Shown in pieces: positions 7,422 to 14,704 of a DNA stretch of 18,575 nucleotides. The notes under the pieces are model-generated. The model saw only the letters and a program-made list of their open reading frames with translations. It made no database searches and was not told where the DNA came from. The DNA lies in contig NZ_JAXMJI010000114.1 of NCBI RefSeq assembly GCF_034376665.1, positions 1 through 18,575 of the forward strand, given 5' to 3'. The DNA is from Allopontixanthobacter sp034376665. GTDB taxonomy: Bacteria > Pseudomonadota > Alphaproteobacteria > Sphingomonadales > Sphingomonadaceae. Within the stretch, counting starts at the first letter, position 1. Each line of letters opens with the position of its first letter. The position numbers and the translations under genes are program-made.

Positions 7422-9020
7422 TTAGATGTGCAAGTCTTGCGGACGCGCCTTGCGCAGCCAGCCGGCGACCCACAGGCGGGTCAGGGTGACGGCGGTGAAT
7501 ACGCTGGTGAACAGGCCAATGATCAGCACCACGGCAAATCCGCGGATCGGGCCGGAGCCGAAAATGAACAGCAGCACCCCCGCGATGAAATTGGTGATGT
7601 TGGCATCGTAAATCGCCCGGCTGGCTTCCTTGTAGCCGTTTTCGATCGCGGCTACCACGCGGCGGCCCCGCTTGCGCTCTTCGCGGATACGTTCGTTGAT
7701 CAGCACGTTGGCGTCCACCGCGGCACCGATCGTCAACACGAAACCGGCAATGCCCGGCAGGGTCAGTGTAGTATTGAGCACGGCCATGATCCCCAGCAGC
7801 ATCAGCACATTGAGCACCAGCGCAACCGTGGCGTAGATCCCGAAGCGGCCATAGGTAAAGACCATCAGCAGGATCACGAGCAGCGATCCGATACCCATGG
7901 CGAGCAAGCCCTTCTGGATCGAATCCGCTCCGAGGTCGGGGCCGACGGTACGTTCCTCGACCACGGTCAGATCGACCGGCAGCGCGCCGGAACGCAGCGA
8001 GATAGCCAGCGCGTTGGCGCTTTCGGTAGTGAAATTGCCGGAAATCTGGGCGGTGCCGCCGCGGATCGGTTCGTTTATGTTGGGAGCCGACAGCACCTTG
8101 CCGTCCAGGATGATGGCGAACGGCTTGTTCACGTTTTCCGTTGTCAGCTTGGCGAATTTGGCCCCGCCCTGCTGGTCGAAAGTGATCGTAACCACCGCTT
8201 CGTTGGTCTGCGGATCGACCGATTGCTGCGCGTTGGTCAGCGAATCGCCCTTGATCCCGCCGAGCCGGCGAACGGCGATCGAGGAACCGGCAAAGTCGCT
8301 CCCTTCGGCATAGGGGAATATCTGGCTTCCCGGGGGAGCAATGCCCTGCTCCACGTCGGAAGGCAGCGCGGTCAGGTCGACCAGTTTGAATTCCAGTTTG
8401 GCGGTCTGGCCGAGCAGGGCCTTGAGCTGTTCCGGATCCTGGAGGCCCGGAACCTGCACCACAATGCGGTTATCGCCTTGCCGGATGATGGTGGGCTCGC
8501 GCGTGCCGAGCGAATCGATCCGCTTGCGGACCACTTCGGTGGCGCTGTCCATCGCGTCGGTAACCGCATTGCTGATGCCGTCACTGGTGGGTTCCAGAGT
8601 AAAGCGCGTCTCGTCGACAACCGACAGGTTCCATTCGCGGGTCAGGCCAGTGCCATTGACGAGCGGCAACAGCAATTCGCGAGCCCGGTCCACGTCGGCG
8701 GCGCTTTCGACCATGAAACCGAGCTGGTTGCCGCTGGTCGAAACATCACCGATGCGGATCCGCGGTTCCGCCTGGCGCATTAGCGAACGGACGGATTCTT
8801 CCATGTTTTCGAGACGCTGTTCGGCCACCTGTGCCGGGTCTGCTTCCAGCAGGATGTGGCTGCCCCCGGCCAGATCGAGCCCGAGATTGACGGTTGGCTC
8901 CGGCAACACATCCGGCCAACGCAAATTGCCAATCGAGAAAATCGAGGGAAGCGCGCAGGCGATGGCGATCAGGGTGATCGACCAGAGCCAGATTTTTCTC
9001 CAGCGCGGAAATTCGAGCAT
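7422..9020 (-). CDS. secD: Protein translocase subunit SecD
   Basis: A 532-residue inner-membrane partner of SecF. Membrane segment 1 is at about 10-30, followed by the SecD signature LGLDLAGGSHILLE (46-59). The large periplasmic region includes the P1 head and base domains with RIDSLGTREPTIIRQG and RIVVQVPGL, then ISLRSGALPVDLTVVEERTVGPDLG. The six-helix membrane part carries TLPGIAGFVLTIGAAVDANVLINERIREE, with the conserved Asp of the proton path. It is a separate protein from SecF, not a fused SecDF. Upstream yajC ends 14 bp away and secF starts 14 bp downstream, so the three are one operon. Confidence 0.97.
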   Translation of the reverse strand: MLEFPRWRKIWLWSITLIAIACALPSIFSIGNLRWPDVLPEPTVNLGLDLAGGSHILLEADPAQVAEQRLENMEESVRSLMRQAEPRIRIGDVSTSGNQLGFMVESAADVDRARELLLPLVNGTGLTREWNLSVVDETRFTLEPTSDGISNAVTDAMDSATEVVRKRIDSLGTREPTIIRQGDNRIVVQVPGLQDPEQLKALLGQTAKLEFKLVDLTALPSDVEQGIAPPGSQIFPYAEGSDFAGSSIAVRRLGGIKGDSLTNAQQSVDPQTNEAVVTITFDQQGGAKFAKLTTENVNKPFAIILDGKVLSAPNINEPIRGGTAQISGNFTTESANALAISLRSGALPVDLTVVEERTVGPDLGADSIQKGLLAMGIGSLLVILLMVFTYGRFGIYATVALVLNVLMLLGIMAVLNTTLTLPGIAGFVLTIGAAVDANVLINERIREERKRGRRVVAAIENGYKEASRAIYDANITNFIAGVLLFIFGSGPIRGFAVVLIIGLFTSVFTAVTLTRLWVAGWLRKARPQDLHI

Positions 9021-9034
9021 CGTGGTGCCTTCGC

Positions 9035-9355
9035 TCAGTCGTTCGCTGCCGCACCGGCAGGCGGTACGATGTCACCGATGGTGCTTTTGACCGCCTTTAC
9101 GCGGACGCCCTGCGCCAGTTCGATTTCCGCATAGGCATCGTCGACCTTCACGACCTTGCCCAGCAATCCGCCGGCAGTAATCACCTGGTCACCGCGCTTG
9201 ATGGCGGCAATCTTGGTGGCGTGTTCTTTCTGCCGGCGCATCTGCGGGCGAATGATCAGGAACCAGAAAATCAGCCCCATGCCGACCAGCGGCAGGAACT
9301 GGATCCAGGCAGGCGGCGCTTCTGCGCTGGCCGCTGCGGCAAGAAAATCAATCAT
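9035..9355 (-). CDS. yajC: Preprotein translocase accessory subunit YajC
   Basis: A 106-residue single-pass inner-membrane protein that associates with SecD-SecF. The membrane helix spans about 17-36 (FLPLVGMGLIFWFLIIRP), followed at once by the YajC hallmark RPQMRRQKEH (36-45), then a small cytoplasmic domain with RGDQVITAGGLLGKVVKVDD and a terminal Pro/Ala-rich tail. AGGG lies about 9 nt before the ATG at 9353-9355. It is the first gene of the yajC-secD-secF operon. I see no convincing promoter in the 225 bp between it and the divergent tRNA gene. Confidence 0.95.
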   Translation of the reverse strand: MIDFLAAAASAEAPPAWIQFLPLVGMGLIFWFLIIRPQMRRQKEHATKIAAIKRGDQVITAGGLLGKVVKVDDAYAEIELAQGVRVKAVKSTIGDIVPPAGAAAND

Positions 9356-9534
9356 CGAAGGACCCTGTTCATCGTGAAGCAGCTAGGTGGGGAGCGCCTA
9401 CCGGAAACGCAAGTTGATGCGCTCCCTGCCGCACTCCCGGCGATAGAAGCGCTGGCCTAGCATCTATGTCTGGCCAGAGCAACGCGGCAAAGCCTGCATT
9501 CCCGCAGCTCCGGCCGGGAACCTGTTCGCAAGCC

Positions 9535-9563
9535 TTGCCTTGTCATCGCAACCGCCATATAGG
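9535..9563 (+). promoter_or_regulatory. Probable sigma-70 promoter of tRNA-Pro
   Basis: TTGCCT (9535-9540) and TATAGG (9558-9563) are separated by exactly 17 bp. Transcription would begin around 9570, about 10 nt before the mature tRNA 5' end. Spacing and position are right for a tRNA promoter; each hexamer matches four of six consensus bases. Confidence 0.55.
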
Positions 9564-9580
9564 CGCCCGCTCCACCGGTT

Positions 9581-9657
9581 CGGGACGTAGCGCAGCCTGG
9601 TAGCGCATCACACTGGGGGTGTGGGGGTCGGAGGTTCGAATCCTCTCGTCCCGACCA
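9581..9657 (+). tRNA. tRNA-Pro, anticodon GGG
   Basis: A full cloverleaf of 77 nt. The acceptor stem CGGGACG (9581-9587) pairs with CGTCCCG (9647-9653), followed by discriminator A and an encoded CCA (9655-9657). The D-stem is GCGC/GCGC, the anticodon stem TCACA/TGTGG, and the 7-nt loop CTGGGGG places GGG at 9615-9617. The T-arm has the standard TTCGAAT loop on a GGAGG/CCTCT stem. It reads CCC and, with wobble, CCT proline codons. Confidence 0.97.
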
Positions 9658-9930
9658 GTGGATTCAATAGCTCTGTCGAGAAGAAACATCGTTTCTCGTC
9701 GTCAAGGCGCGAAGTGCGCTTGTCGGCATCGGCCACGTCGTGGAAACCGCCTGGATCCAGCGTGACCAACCGCCATCTTCCGGTTCCGCCAGTCTGCCCG
9801 AAGCCGGCGATAGCGGCCCAGCTCCAGGCACATCATCAGATCGCGATAAATAAAGGTCGCGGGAGCGCGGCCACCGGAAGGGCCTGAACCCGGAATGGCG
9901 CGCGCCGACCGGCTTTGGGAATAGCCAACC

Positions 9931-9958
9931 TTGTGATACATGCGATCCGGCCTTTATT
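9931..9958 (+). promoter_or_regulatory. Possible promoter of the receptor-trehalase operon
   Basis: TTGTGA (9931-9936) and TTTATT (9953-9958) are 16 bp apart, each with four of six consensus matches. This gives a leader of about 60 nt. It is the best pair in the upstream region but is not strong. Confidence 0.3.
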
Positions 9959-10000
9959 TCGCACCTTGTAACCGAATTGCGTGTCGGTACGAACGAGGGG

Positions 10001-10012
10001 GATCAATTGATC
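10001..10012. promoter_or_regulatory. 12-bp perfect palindrome just before the receptor ribosome site
   Basis: GATCAATTGATC reads the same on both strands and abuts the Shine-Dalgarno AGGAGGA (10013-10019), which lies 7 nt before the ATG. A bound repressor, or a short hairpin in the mRNA, could block expression from this place. No regulator gene is adjacent. A 12-bp palindrome alone is expected a few times in this much DNA. Confidence 0.3.
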
Positions 10013-10026
10013 AGGAGGAATACTTA

Positions 10027-12420
10027 ATGAGCCGTCTGCGTACCTTGAACTTCCTTGCCTCTGTCGCCCTTCCAGCACTGATGCTGCTGCCGAGTGGAGC
10101 GCTTGCCCAAACCGCACAGGACGCAGCCGATGCGGGGGTCGAACCCATTGCCGAGGAAGGTGGAGGAGACGTGATCGTCGTTATCGGCACCGCCGGCGCC
10201 GGTATGCGCAGGCAGGATGCGGCCTTTGCGGTGACCACGATCAGCGACGACGCCATCAAGCAGATCGCTCCGTCCAGCACGGCTGACTTGTTCAAGATCA
10301 TTCCCGGCGTATCTGCCGAAAGTTCGGGCGGCCAGAACGGCGCCAACATCTTCGTGCGCGGATTTCCTTCTGGGGGCGACGCCGAATTCGTCACCATCCA
10401 GCAGCAGGGGGTTCCGTTCTTCCCGCCCTCCACGCTCTCCTTCCTCGAGAACAGCCAGCTCATCCGGATCGACGAAACCTTCGACCGGGTTGAAGCGGTT
10501 CGCGGCGGCACCGGTGCGCTGTTCGGCTCGGGGCAGCCCGGTCTGACCGTCAACTTTGTACAGAAGACAGGTGGCTCCGAATTCGAGGGCCTTGGCAAGG
10601 TTGAGGTCACGGATTTCGGCGACATCCGGGGTGATGCCTATGTTTCAGGCCCTATCGGCCCCGACACCAGCTTCATGGTTGGCGGCTTCTACCGCGAAGG
10701 TGACGGCATCCGCGACGCCGGCTTCACTGCGGAACGCGGAGGCCAGATCAGCGCCAATATCGAACACCGGTTCGACCGCGGCAAATTGCTTGTCTTTGGC
10801 CGGTATCTCGATGATTTCGGCCAGTGGCTGCTGCCGATTCCCGTGATCCAGGATGGCGACGACATCAGCGAATTTCCCGGCTTCGATGCCGGCACCGGCA
10901 CGCTTGCCGGACCGGAAACCCGCCGCGGCACTCTCAATGACGGGACGTCGATCGATCTGGCCGATGGACGCGGTGCGCAGGTCGTCAATTTCGGCCTGAA
11001 CTTCGATTACGAACTCACCGACAATATCCAGATCCGTGAACGCGCGAGCTATCTGAACGGCGACGCCGATACGAACGGGCTCGTCCCGGCGGGGCCGCCG
11101 CAAACCGCGGCGAGCTTTGCCGCCGGCCTCGGGGGCACAATCGGCTCGCTCACCTTTGCCAGCACTGGCGCAGCCGCAGATCCCAACCAGCAAGTGATCC
11201 AATCCGGTCTCTGGCGGGTGCAAAAGGACATCGACGCCTTCGTCAACGATCTTTCGCTGCAATTCACCTTCGGCACCAACACACTCACCGGCGGTTTCTA
11301 CTATTCGAGCTATTCGTCGAAGGATGACTGGAATCTCGGTAACGGGCTGCTGCTGACCGCCGAAGAGAATGCACGGCGGCTCGATTTGGTGCTCGCCGAT
11401 GGCCGGACCGCCACCCGTGACGGGTTCGTCCAGGGCAGCTTCTTCAACGTCAATGCCGATTACGATGGCGAGGACATCGCGTTCTACCTCGTCGACGAAT
11501 GGCAGATCACACCCGATCTGCGGATCGACGGCGGCATCCGCTGGCAGGAAACGAGCGTCGACGGAGTGCTCGAGAACAACACCTTCGGGGTCGATACCGA
11601 CAACAATCCGAACACCCTGTTCAACAACGGCACCGCCGTGCTGAACGGCACGTTCCAGACCATCGAGTTCGAAGGCGATGAAGTCTCCTTCACGGTCGGC
11701 GCGAATTACGATTTCTCCGACTCCGTCGGTGTGTTCGCCCGCTACAGCCAGGGGCATATCTTCCCCTTCTTCGACAATCTTCGCGAAGGCCTCGATCAGA
11801 CGCGCAAGGTCGATAGCATCGAAGGCGGCGTGAAAATTTCGACCGACGTCGTGCGCCTCTACGGCACCGTGTTCTACAACGAGTTCGAAGGTCTCTCGAC
11901 GTTCCGGATCGTCGGTGGCGATCGCGTGGAAGCGATCGGCGGGGCCGAAACCTTCGGTGTCGAACTGGAAGGGGCCGTGGGGCCGTTCGAGGGCTTCACG
12001 ATTGGTTTCTCCGGAACTTACCTCGACGCCACATTCCAGGATTTCTTTGCCAGCGGGGTGGACCTCACCGGCAATCGCGTGCAGCGTCAACCCGAATGGC
12101 AGGCACGCATTTCTCCGGTTTACGAGCACGACTTCGGGGACTTCGACGTGGCGGTGTTCACGTCGCTCGAATTCATCGGCGATCGCTTCTCCGATCCGGA
12201 AAACCAGCAACTGCTGCCCAGCTATACCGAGTGGGATGCCGGCATTTCGGTCGAATTCAACGATCGCATCCGGGTTCAGGTAACCGGCGACAATCTGACC
12301 AACGAGATCGGGCTCACGGAAGGCAATCCGCGCCTCATCGGGTCGCAGGGTTCGGGGGTTATCCTGGCTCGGCCCATTCTCGGGCGTTCGTTCAGGGCCA
12401 GCACGTCGATCCGCTTCTGA
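10027..12420 (+). CDS. TonB-dependent outer-membrane receptor, probably for trehalose-type sugar
   Basis: A 797-residue outer-membrane active transporter. The signal peptide is 1-27 (cleavage ALA-QTA). The TonB-box-like DVIVVIG follows at 48-54. The plug is at about 60-190 with ADLFKIIPGVSAESSGG, ANIFVRGF and FDRVEAVRGGTGALFGSGQPG. The rest is a beta-barrel with alternating aromatic strands, closing in FRASTSIRF, whose C-terminal Phe is typical for barrel assembly. ATG 10027 is fixed by AGGAGGA 7 nt upstream and by the signal peptide; the in-frame ATG at 9940 would spoil it. The next gene, 7 bp on, is an exported trehalase, so I infer the substrate is trehalose or a trehalose-containing oligosaccharide. 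The receptor's own sequence does not reveal the ligand. Confidence 0.9.
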   Translation: MSRLRTLNFLASVALPALMLLPSGALAQTAQDAADAGVEPIAEEGGGDVIVVIGTAGAGMRRQDAAFAVTTISDDAIKQIAPSSTADLFKIIPGVSAESSGGQNGANIFVRGFPSGGDAEFVTIQQQGVPFFPPSTLSFLENSQLIRIDETFDRVEAVRGGTGALFGSGQPGLTVNFVQKTGGSEFEGLGKVEVTDFGDIRGDAYVSGPIGPDTSFMVGGFYREGDGIRDAGFTAERGGQISANIEHRFDRGKLLVFGRYLDDFGQWLLPIPVIQDGDDISEFPGFDAGTGTLAGPETRRGTLNDGTSIDLADGRGAQVVNFGLNFDYELTDNIQIRERASYLNGDADTNGLVPAGPPQTAASFAAGLGGTIGSLTFASTGAAADPNQQVIQSGLWRVQKDIDAFVNDLSLQFTFGTNTLTGGFYYSSYSSKDDWNLGNGLLLTAEENARRLDLVLADGRTATRDGFVQGSFFNVNADYDGEDIAFYLVDEWQITPDLRIDGGIRWQETSVDGVLENNTFGVDTDNNPNTLFNNGTAVLNGTFQTIEFEGDEVSFTVGANYDFSDSVGVFARYSQGHIFPFFDNLREGLDQTRKVDSIEGGVKISTDVVRLYGTVFYNEFEGLSTFRIVGGDRVEAIGGAETFGVELEGAVGPFEGFTIGFSGTYLDATFQDFFASGVDLTGNRVQRQPEWQARISPVYEHDFGDFDVAVFTSLEFIGDRFSDPENQQLLPSYTEWDAGISVEFNDRIRVQVTGDNLTNEIGLTEGNPRLIGSQGSGVILARPILGRSFRASTSIRF

Positions 12421-12427
12421 GGGCGGC

Positions 12428-14053
12428 GTGAAGCTGATTCAGCGTATAGGTCTGCCGTTCGCTGCGCTGCTGGTCAGCGCGGCGGCGGCACCGCCGCCGC
12501 CGCCTGCCGAGCTTTACGGCGAGCTGTTCGAGGCGGTCCAGCTTGGCCGCGTCTTTGGGGACGGCAAGACTTTCGTCGATGCCGTTCCCAAGCGGCCCCC
12601 CGCGGCGATCCTCGCCGATTCCCGGGAGTCGCGGCCGCCGGGCCGCGACGAACTCGAGCGCTTCGTGCGCGATAATTTCCAGCTGCCAGAGCCGCCCCCC
12701 GCTCCCCCATCGATCGATGTGGACCGGCCAATCGACGCGCATATCGCTGCACTGTGGCCGGTGTTGACGCGGCCGCCGCTGGACCCGCCGCAATGGTCAT
12801 CGGCCATCGCGCTGCCCGAACCCTATGTTGTCCCGGGAGGCCGCTTCCGCGAAATCTATTACTGGGACAGCTACTTCACCATGCTCGGCCTGAAAGAGGA
12901 TGGCGAACATGCGCTGATCGAAGGCATGCTGGCGGATTTCGAAAGCCTGCTCGAACGTTTCGGGCGCATCCCCAACGGAACCCGCACCTATTATCTGAGC
13001 CGTTCCCAGCCGCCGTTCTTTGCCCTTATGCTCGACCTGTCGGCCGGTGACAGCACTTCGCTTTCGGCCCGCAGAGGGCTCGCGGCCCTGCGCACCGAGC
13101 ACGCGTTCTGGATGCGCGGTACGCAGTGCCTGGGCGCCGCCCCCGATCGGGAAAGCGCCTGCGAGCGCGTGGTGCGGATGCCCGACGGCAGTCTGCTCAA
13201 CCGCTACTGGGACGATCGCGAAACCCCCCGCGACGAATCCTATGCGGAGGACGTCGCCACCGCTCAGGCGAGCGAACGCCCGGCAGCCGAGGTCTACCGC
13301 GATTTGCGCGCCGGGGCAGAAAGCGGCTGGGACTTCAGCTCGCGCTGGCTGGACGATACGCAGAGCCTGGAGAGCGTGCGGACGACCAGGATTGTGCCGA
13401 TCGACCTCAACAGCCTGCTCTGGAGCCTGGAAACCAACATCGCCCGGCGCTGCGGCATTCTTGTCGATCTTTCCTGTGCGAGTGAATTCACCGTTCGCGC
13501 ATCCGAACGCAGGATGGCGATGGATCGCTATCTGTGGGTCGCCGGGGAAAAGCGCTTCGCCGATTGGGATAGCCAGAAAAAGAAGGTCACACCGGTGCTC
13601 TCGGCGGCGACGCTATATCCCCTGTTCGTCGGGCTGGCGACACCGCAGCAAGCCGCGGCGGTGGCCGAAACAACGCGCAGTGACTTGCTCGCGACGGGCG
13701 GGCTGCGCACCACGCTCAGCAAGACGGGCCAGCAATGGGACAGCCCCAACGGGTGGGCTCCTTTGCAGTGGGTCGCCGTTGCCGGTCTCGGCCGCTACGG
13801 GCACGAGGAACTCGCGCGGGATATCGCCGAACGCTTCCTCGAAACTACCGACCTTGCCTACCGCAATACCGGCAAGATGCTCGAGAAATACGATGTCGAG
13901 CAGCGCCGTCCCGGTGGCGGGGGCGAGTATCCCGTGCAGGATGGCTTTGGCTGGACGAACGGTGTCGTCAGGGCGCTGATGGCCCGCTATCCCGATGCGG
14001 CGGCGACAGAACGGAGCGGTGAATTTCCCGCCGAAAGTGTGGCGCAGCCGTGA
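12428..14053 (+). CDS. treA: Exported alpha,alpha-trehalase, glycoside hydrolase family 37
   Basis: A 541-residue enzyme that hydrolyses trehalose to two glucose. Both GH37 signatures are present: PGGRFREIYYWDSY (136-149) and QWDSPNGWAP (436-445). The likely catalytic acid is D302 in SGWDFSSRW and the likely base is E500 in GGGGEYPVQDGFGWTNG. An N-terminal signal peptide (about 1-20, MKLIQRIGLPFAALLVSAAA) followed by a Pro run points to the periplasm, like TreA rather than cytoplasmic TreF. It starts at GTG 12428, with GAGG overlapping the receptor stop region, 7 bp after the TonB-receptor gene, so the two are one operon. No glucose transporter or regulator lies next to it. The symbol follows from family plus export signal. 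Confidence 0.93.
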   Translation: MKLIQRIGLPFAALLVSAAAAPPPPPAELYGELFEAVQLGRVFGDGKTFVDAVPKRPPAAILADSRESRPPGRDELERFVRDNFQLPEPPPAPPSIDVDRPIDAHIAALWPVLTRPPLDPPQWSSAIALPEPYVVPGGRFREIYYWDSYFTMLGLKEDGEHALIEGMLADFESLLERFGRIPNGTRTYYLSRSQPPFFALMLDLSAGDSTSLSARRGLAALRTEHAFWMRGTQCLGAAPDRESACERVVRMPDGSLLNRYWDDRETPRDESYAEDVATAQASERPAAEVYRDLRAGAESGWDFSSRWLDDTQSLESVRTTRIVPIDLNSLLWSLETNIARRCGILVDLSCASEFTVRASERRMAMDRYLWVAGEKRFADWDSQKKKVTPVLSAATLYPLFVGLATPQQAAAVAETTRSDLLATGGLRTTLSKTGQQWDSPNGWAPLQWVAVAGLGRYGHEELARDIAERFLETTDLAYRNTGKMLEKYDVEQRRPGGGGEYPVQDGFGWTNGVVRALMARYPDAAATERSGEFPAESVAQP

Positions 14054-14069
14054 TCAGGTCCCGATGAGT

Positions 14070-14100
14070 ATCCGGACCGCCATTCTGGATAAATAATTTT
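14070..14100 (+). terminator. Probable terminator after the trehalase gene
   Basis: ATCCGGA (14070-14076) pairs with TCTGGAT (14084-14090), seven pairs with one G-T, around a 7-nt loop, and is followed by AAATAATTTT (14091-14100). It sits 16 nt past the trehalase stop. The tail is AT-rich rather than a clean T-run, so strength is uncertain. It separates the trehalose genes from the holin. Confidence 0.45.
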
Positions 14101-14126
14101 CCTACACGAACCGATTTGGCTATCCG
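14098..14126 (+). promoter_or_regulatory. Weak candidate promoter of the holin gene
   Basis: TTTCCT (14098-14103) and TATCCG (14121-14126) are 17 bp apart, giving a leader of about 24 nt. Each box has only three consensus matches. The same TATCCG box, followed by similar bases (ACAGC against GACAGC), occurs ahead of aroQ. No alphaproteobacterial LexA-type site (GTTC-N7-GTTC) is present here. Confidence 0.22.
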
Positions 14127-14156
14127 ACAGCGCGAATTGCACTGTTGGAGAGCCCC

Positions 14157-14570
14157 ATGCCACTTCTCGAATCGCTTATCGGCCCGATCGCCTCGATCAT
14201 CGACAAGATCATCCCGGACAAGGAGGCCCGCGCCCGGGCGAAGCTGGAACTGATGAAGCTGGAAGGCACGCAGGAACTGCAAACCATCGAAGCGCGCATG
14301 GCCGCAATCGTGGCGGAGGCCAATTCCGCCGACCCGTGGACCAGCCGTGCCCGTCCCAGCTTCCTCTATGTAATGTATGTGATGATCCTTTGGGCACTCC
14401 CGATGGGCGTGCTCGCCGCGTTCAAGCCGGCCATGGCCCAGGATATCGCGGCGGGCATGAATTCCTACCTCGGCGGCCTGCCCGAACCGCTCTACGCATT
14501 GTTCGGCACCGGCTACCTCGGATATACGGCGGCCCGCCAATGGGGCAAGATCAAGGGTGTCGACCAATAG
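14157..14570 (+). CDS. 3TM-family holin (gene-transfer-release type)
   Basis: A 137-residue small membrane protein of the 'holin of 3TMs, for gene-transfer release' type. An N-terminal amphipathic or membrane-associated segment (LLESLIGPIASIIDKII, 3-19) is followed by a charged helix (DKEARARAKLELMKLEG, 21-37), the family mark ADPWTSRARPSFLYVMYV (58-75), a hydrophobic helix at about 69-88 and a second at about 104-127, with basic residues at the C-terminus. Such holins form lesions in the inner membrane that let an endolysin out. Here there is no endolysin, capsid or other phage gene within the window, so it is an orphan; in Rhodobacter-type gene transfer agents the lysis genes sit apart from the head-tail cluster. 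ATG 14157 has GGAG 6 nt upstream; TTG 14145 is an unlikely alternative. DNA composition is like the host. Confidence 0.85.
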   Translation: MPLLESLIGPIASIIDKIIPDKEARARAKLELMKLEGTQELQTIEARMAAIVAEANSADPWTSRARPSFLYVMYVMILWALPMGVLAAFKPAMAQDIAAGMNSYLGGLPEPLYALFGTGYLGYTAARQWGKIKGVDQ

Positions 14571-14704
14571 CGAAGGCGTTTTCGGCACAGGTGAAGAGTG
14601 ATGTCCGCTGTTGTGGAAGTTTCGGAGCAGCGCGTTTGTCTGGCTTGTGGTGGTTAGCTGCCGTTGGGTTGCAACAACCAAAGCTCTAATTGAAGCAGGC
14701 CAGA

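Larger units (their letters stand above)
9658..10026. other. Stretch of 369 bp with no convincing gene
   Basis: It lies between tRNA-Pro and the TonB-receptor start. A bulged hairpin (CGAG..., 9677-9698, with an 8-pair stem) follows the tRNA but has no T-run. A minus-strand reading of 79 codons at 9702-9941 is rich in Arg and matches no family I know; a plus-strand reading that runs in from the tRNA is an artefact. The last 100 bp hold the receptor's leader, with a weak promoter, a 12-bp palindrome and a strong ribosome site. The rest could be decayed sequence. Confidence 0.6.

Noticed and set aside
7428..8783. A 451-codon open frame on the plus strand
   Set aside because: It is the mirror of secD, has an excess of Gln, His and Arg with no domain, and no ribosome site.
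9466..9564. A 32-codon frame (MSGQSNAAK...) before the tRNA
   Set aside because: It has no ribosome site, no family resemblance, and its end runs through the tRNA promoter.
9621..9887. Plus-strand frame starting inside the tRNA (MGVGGSNPLVPTSG)
   Set aside because: It is the well-known artefact of translating through a tRNA 3' half, with no ribosome site.
10645..12210. A 521-codon open frame on the minus strand
   Set aside because: It is antisense to the TonB-receptor gene; the receptor has signal peptide, plug and barrel features and the antisense reading has none.
4644..14119. The 11-mer AACCGATTTGG occurs near 4645 and near 14109
   Set aside because: Dozens of repeated 11-mers are expected by chance in 18.5 kb, and the two sites have no other similarity.
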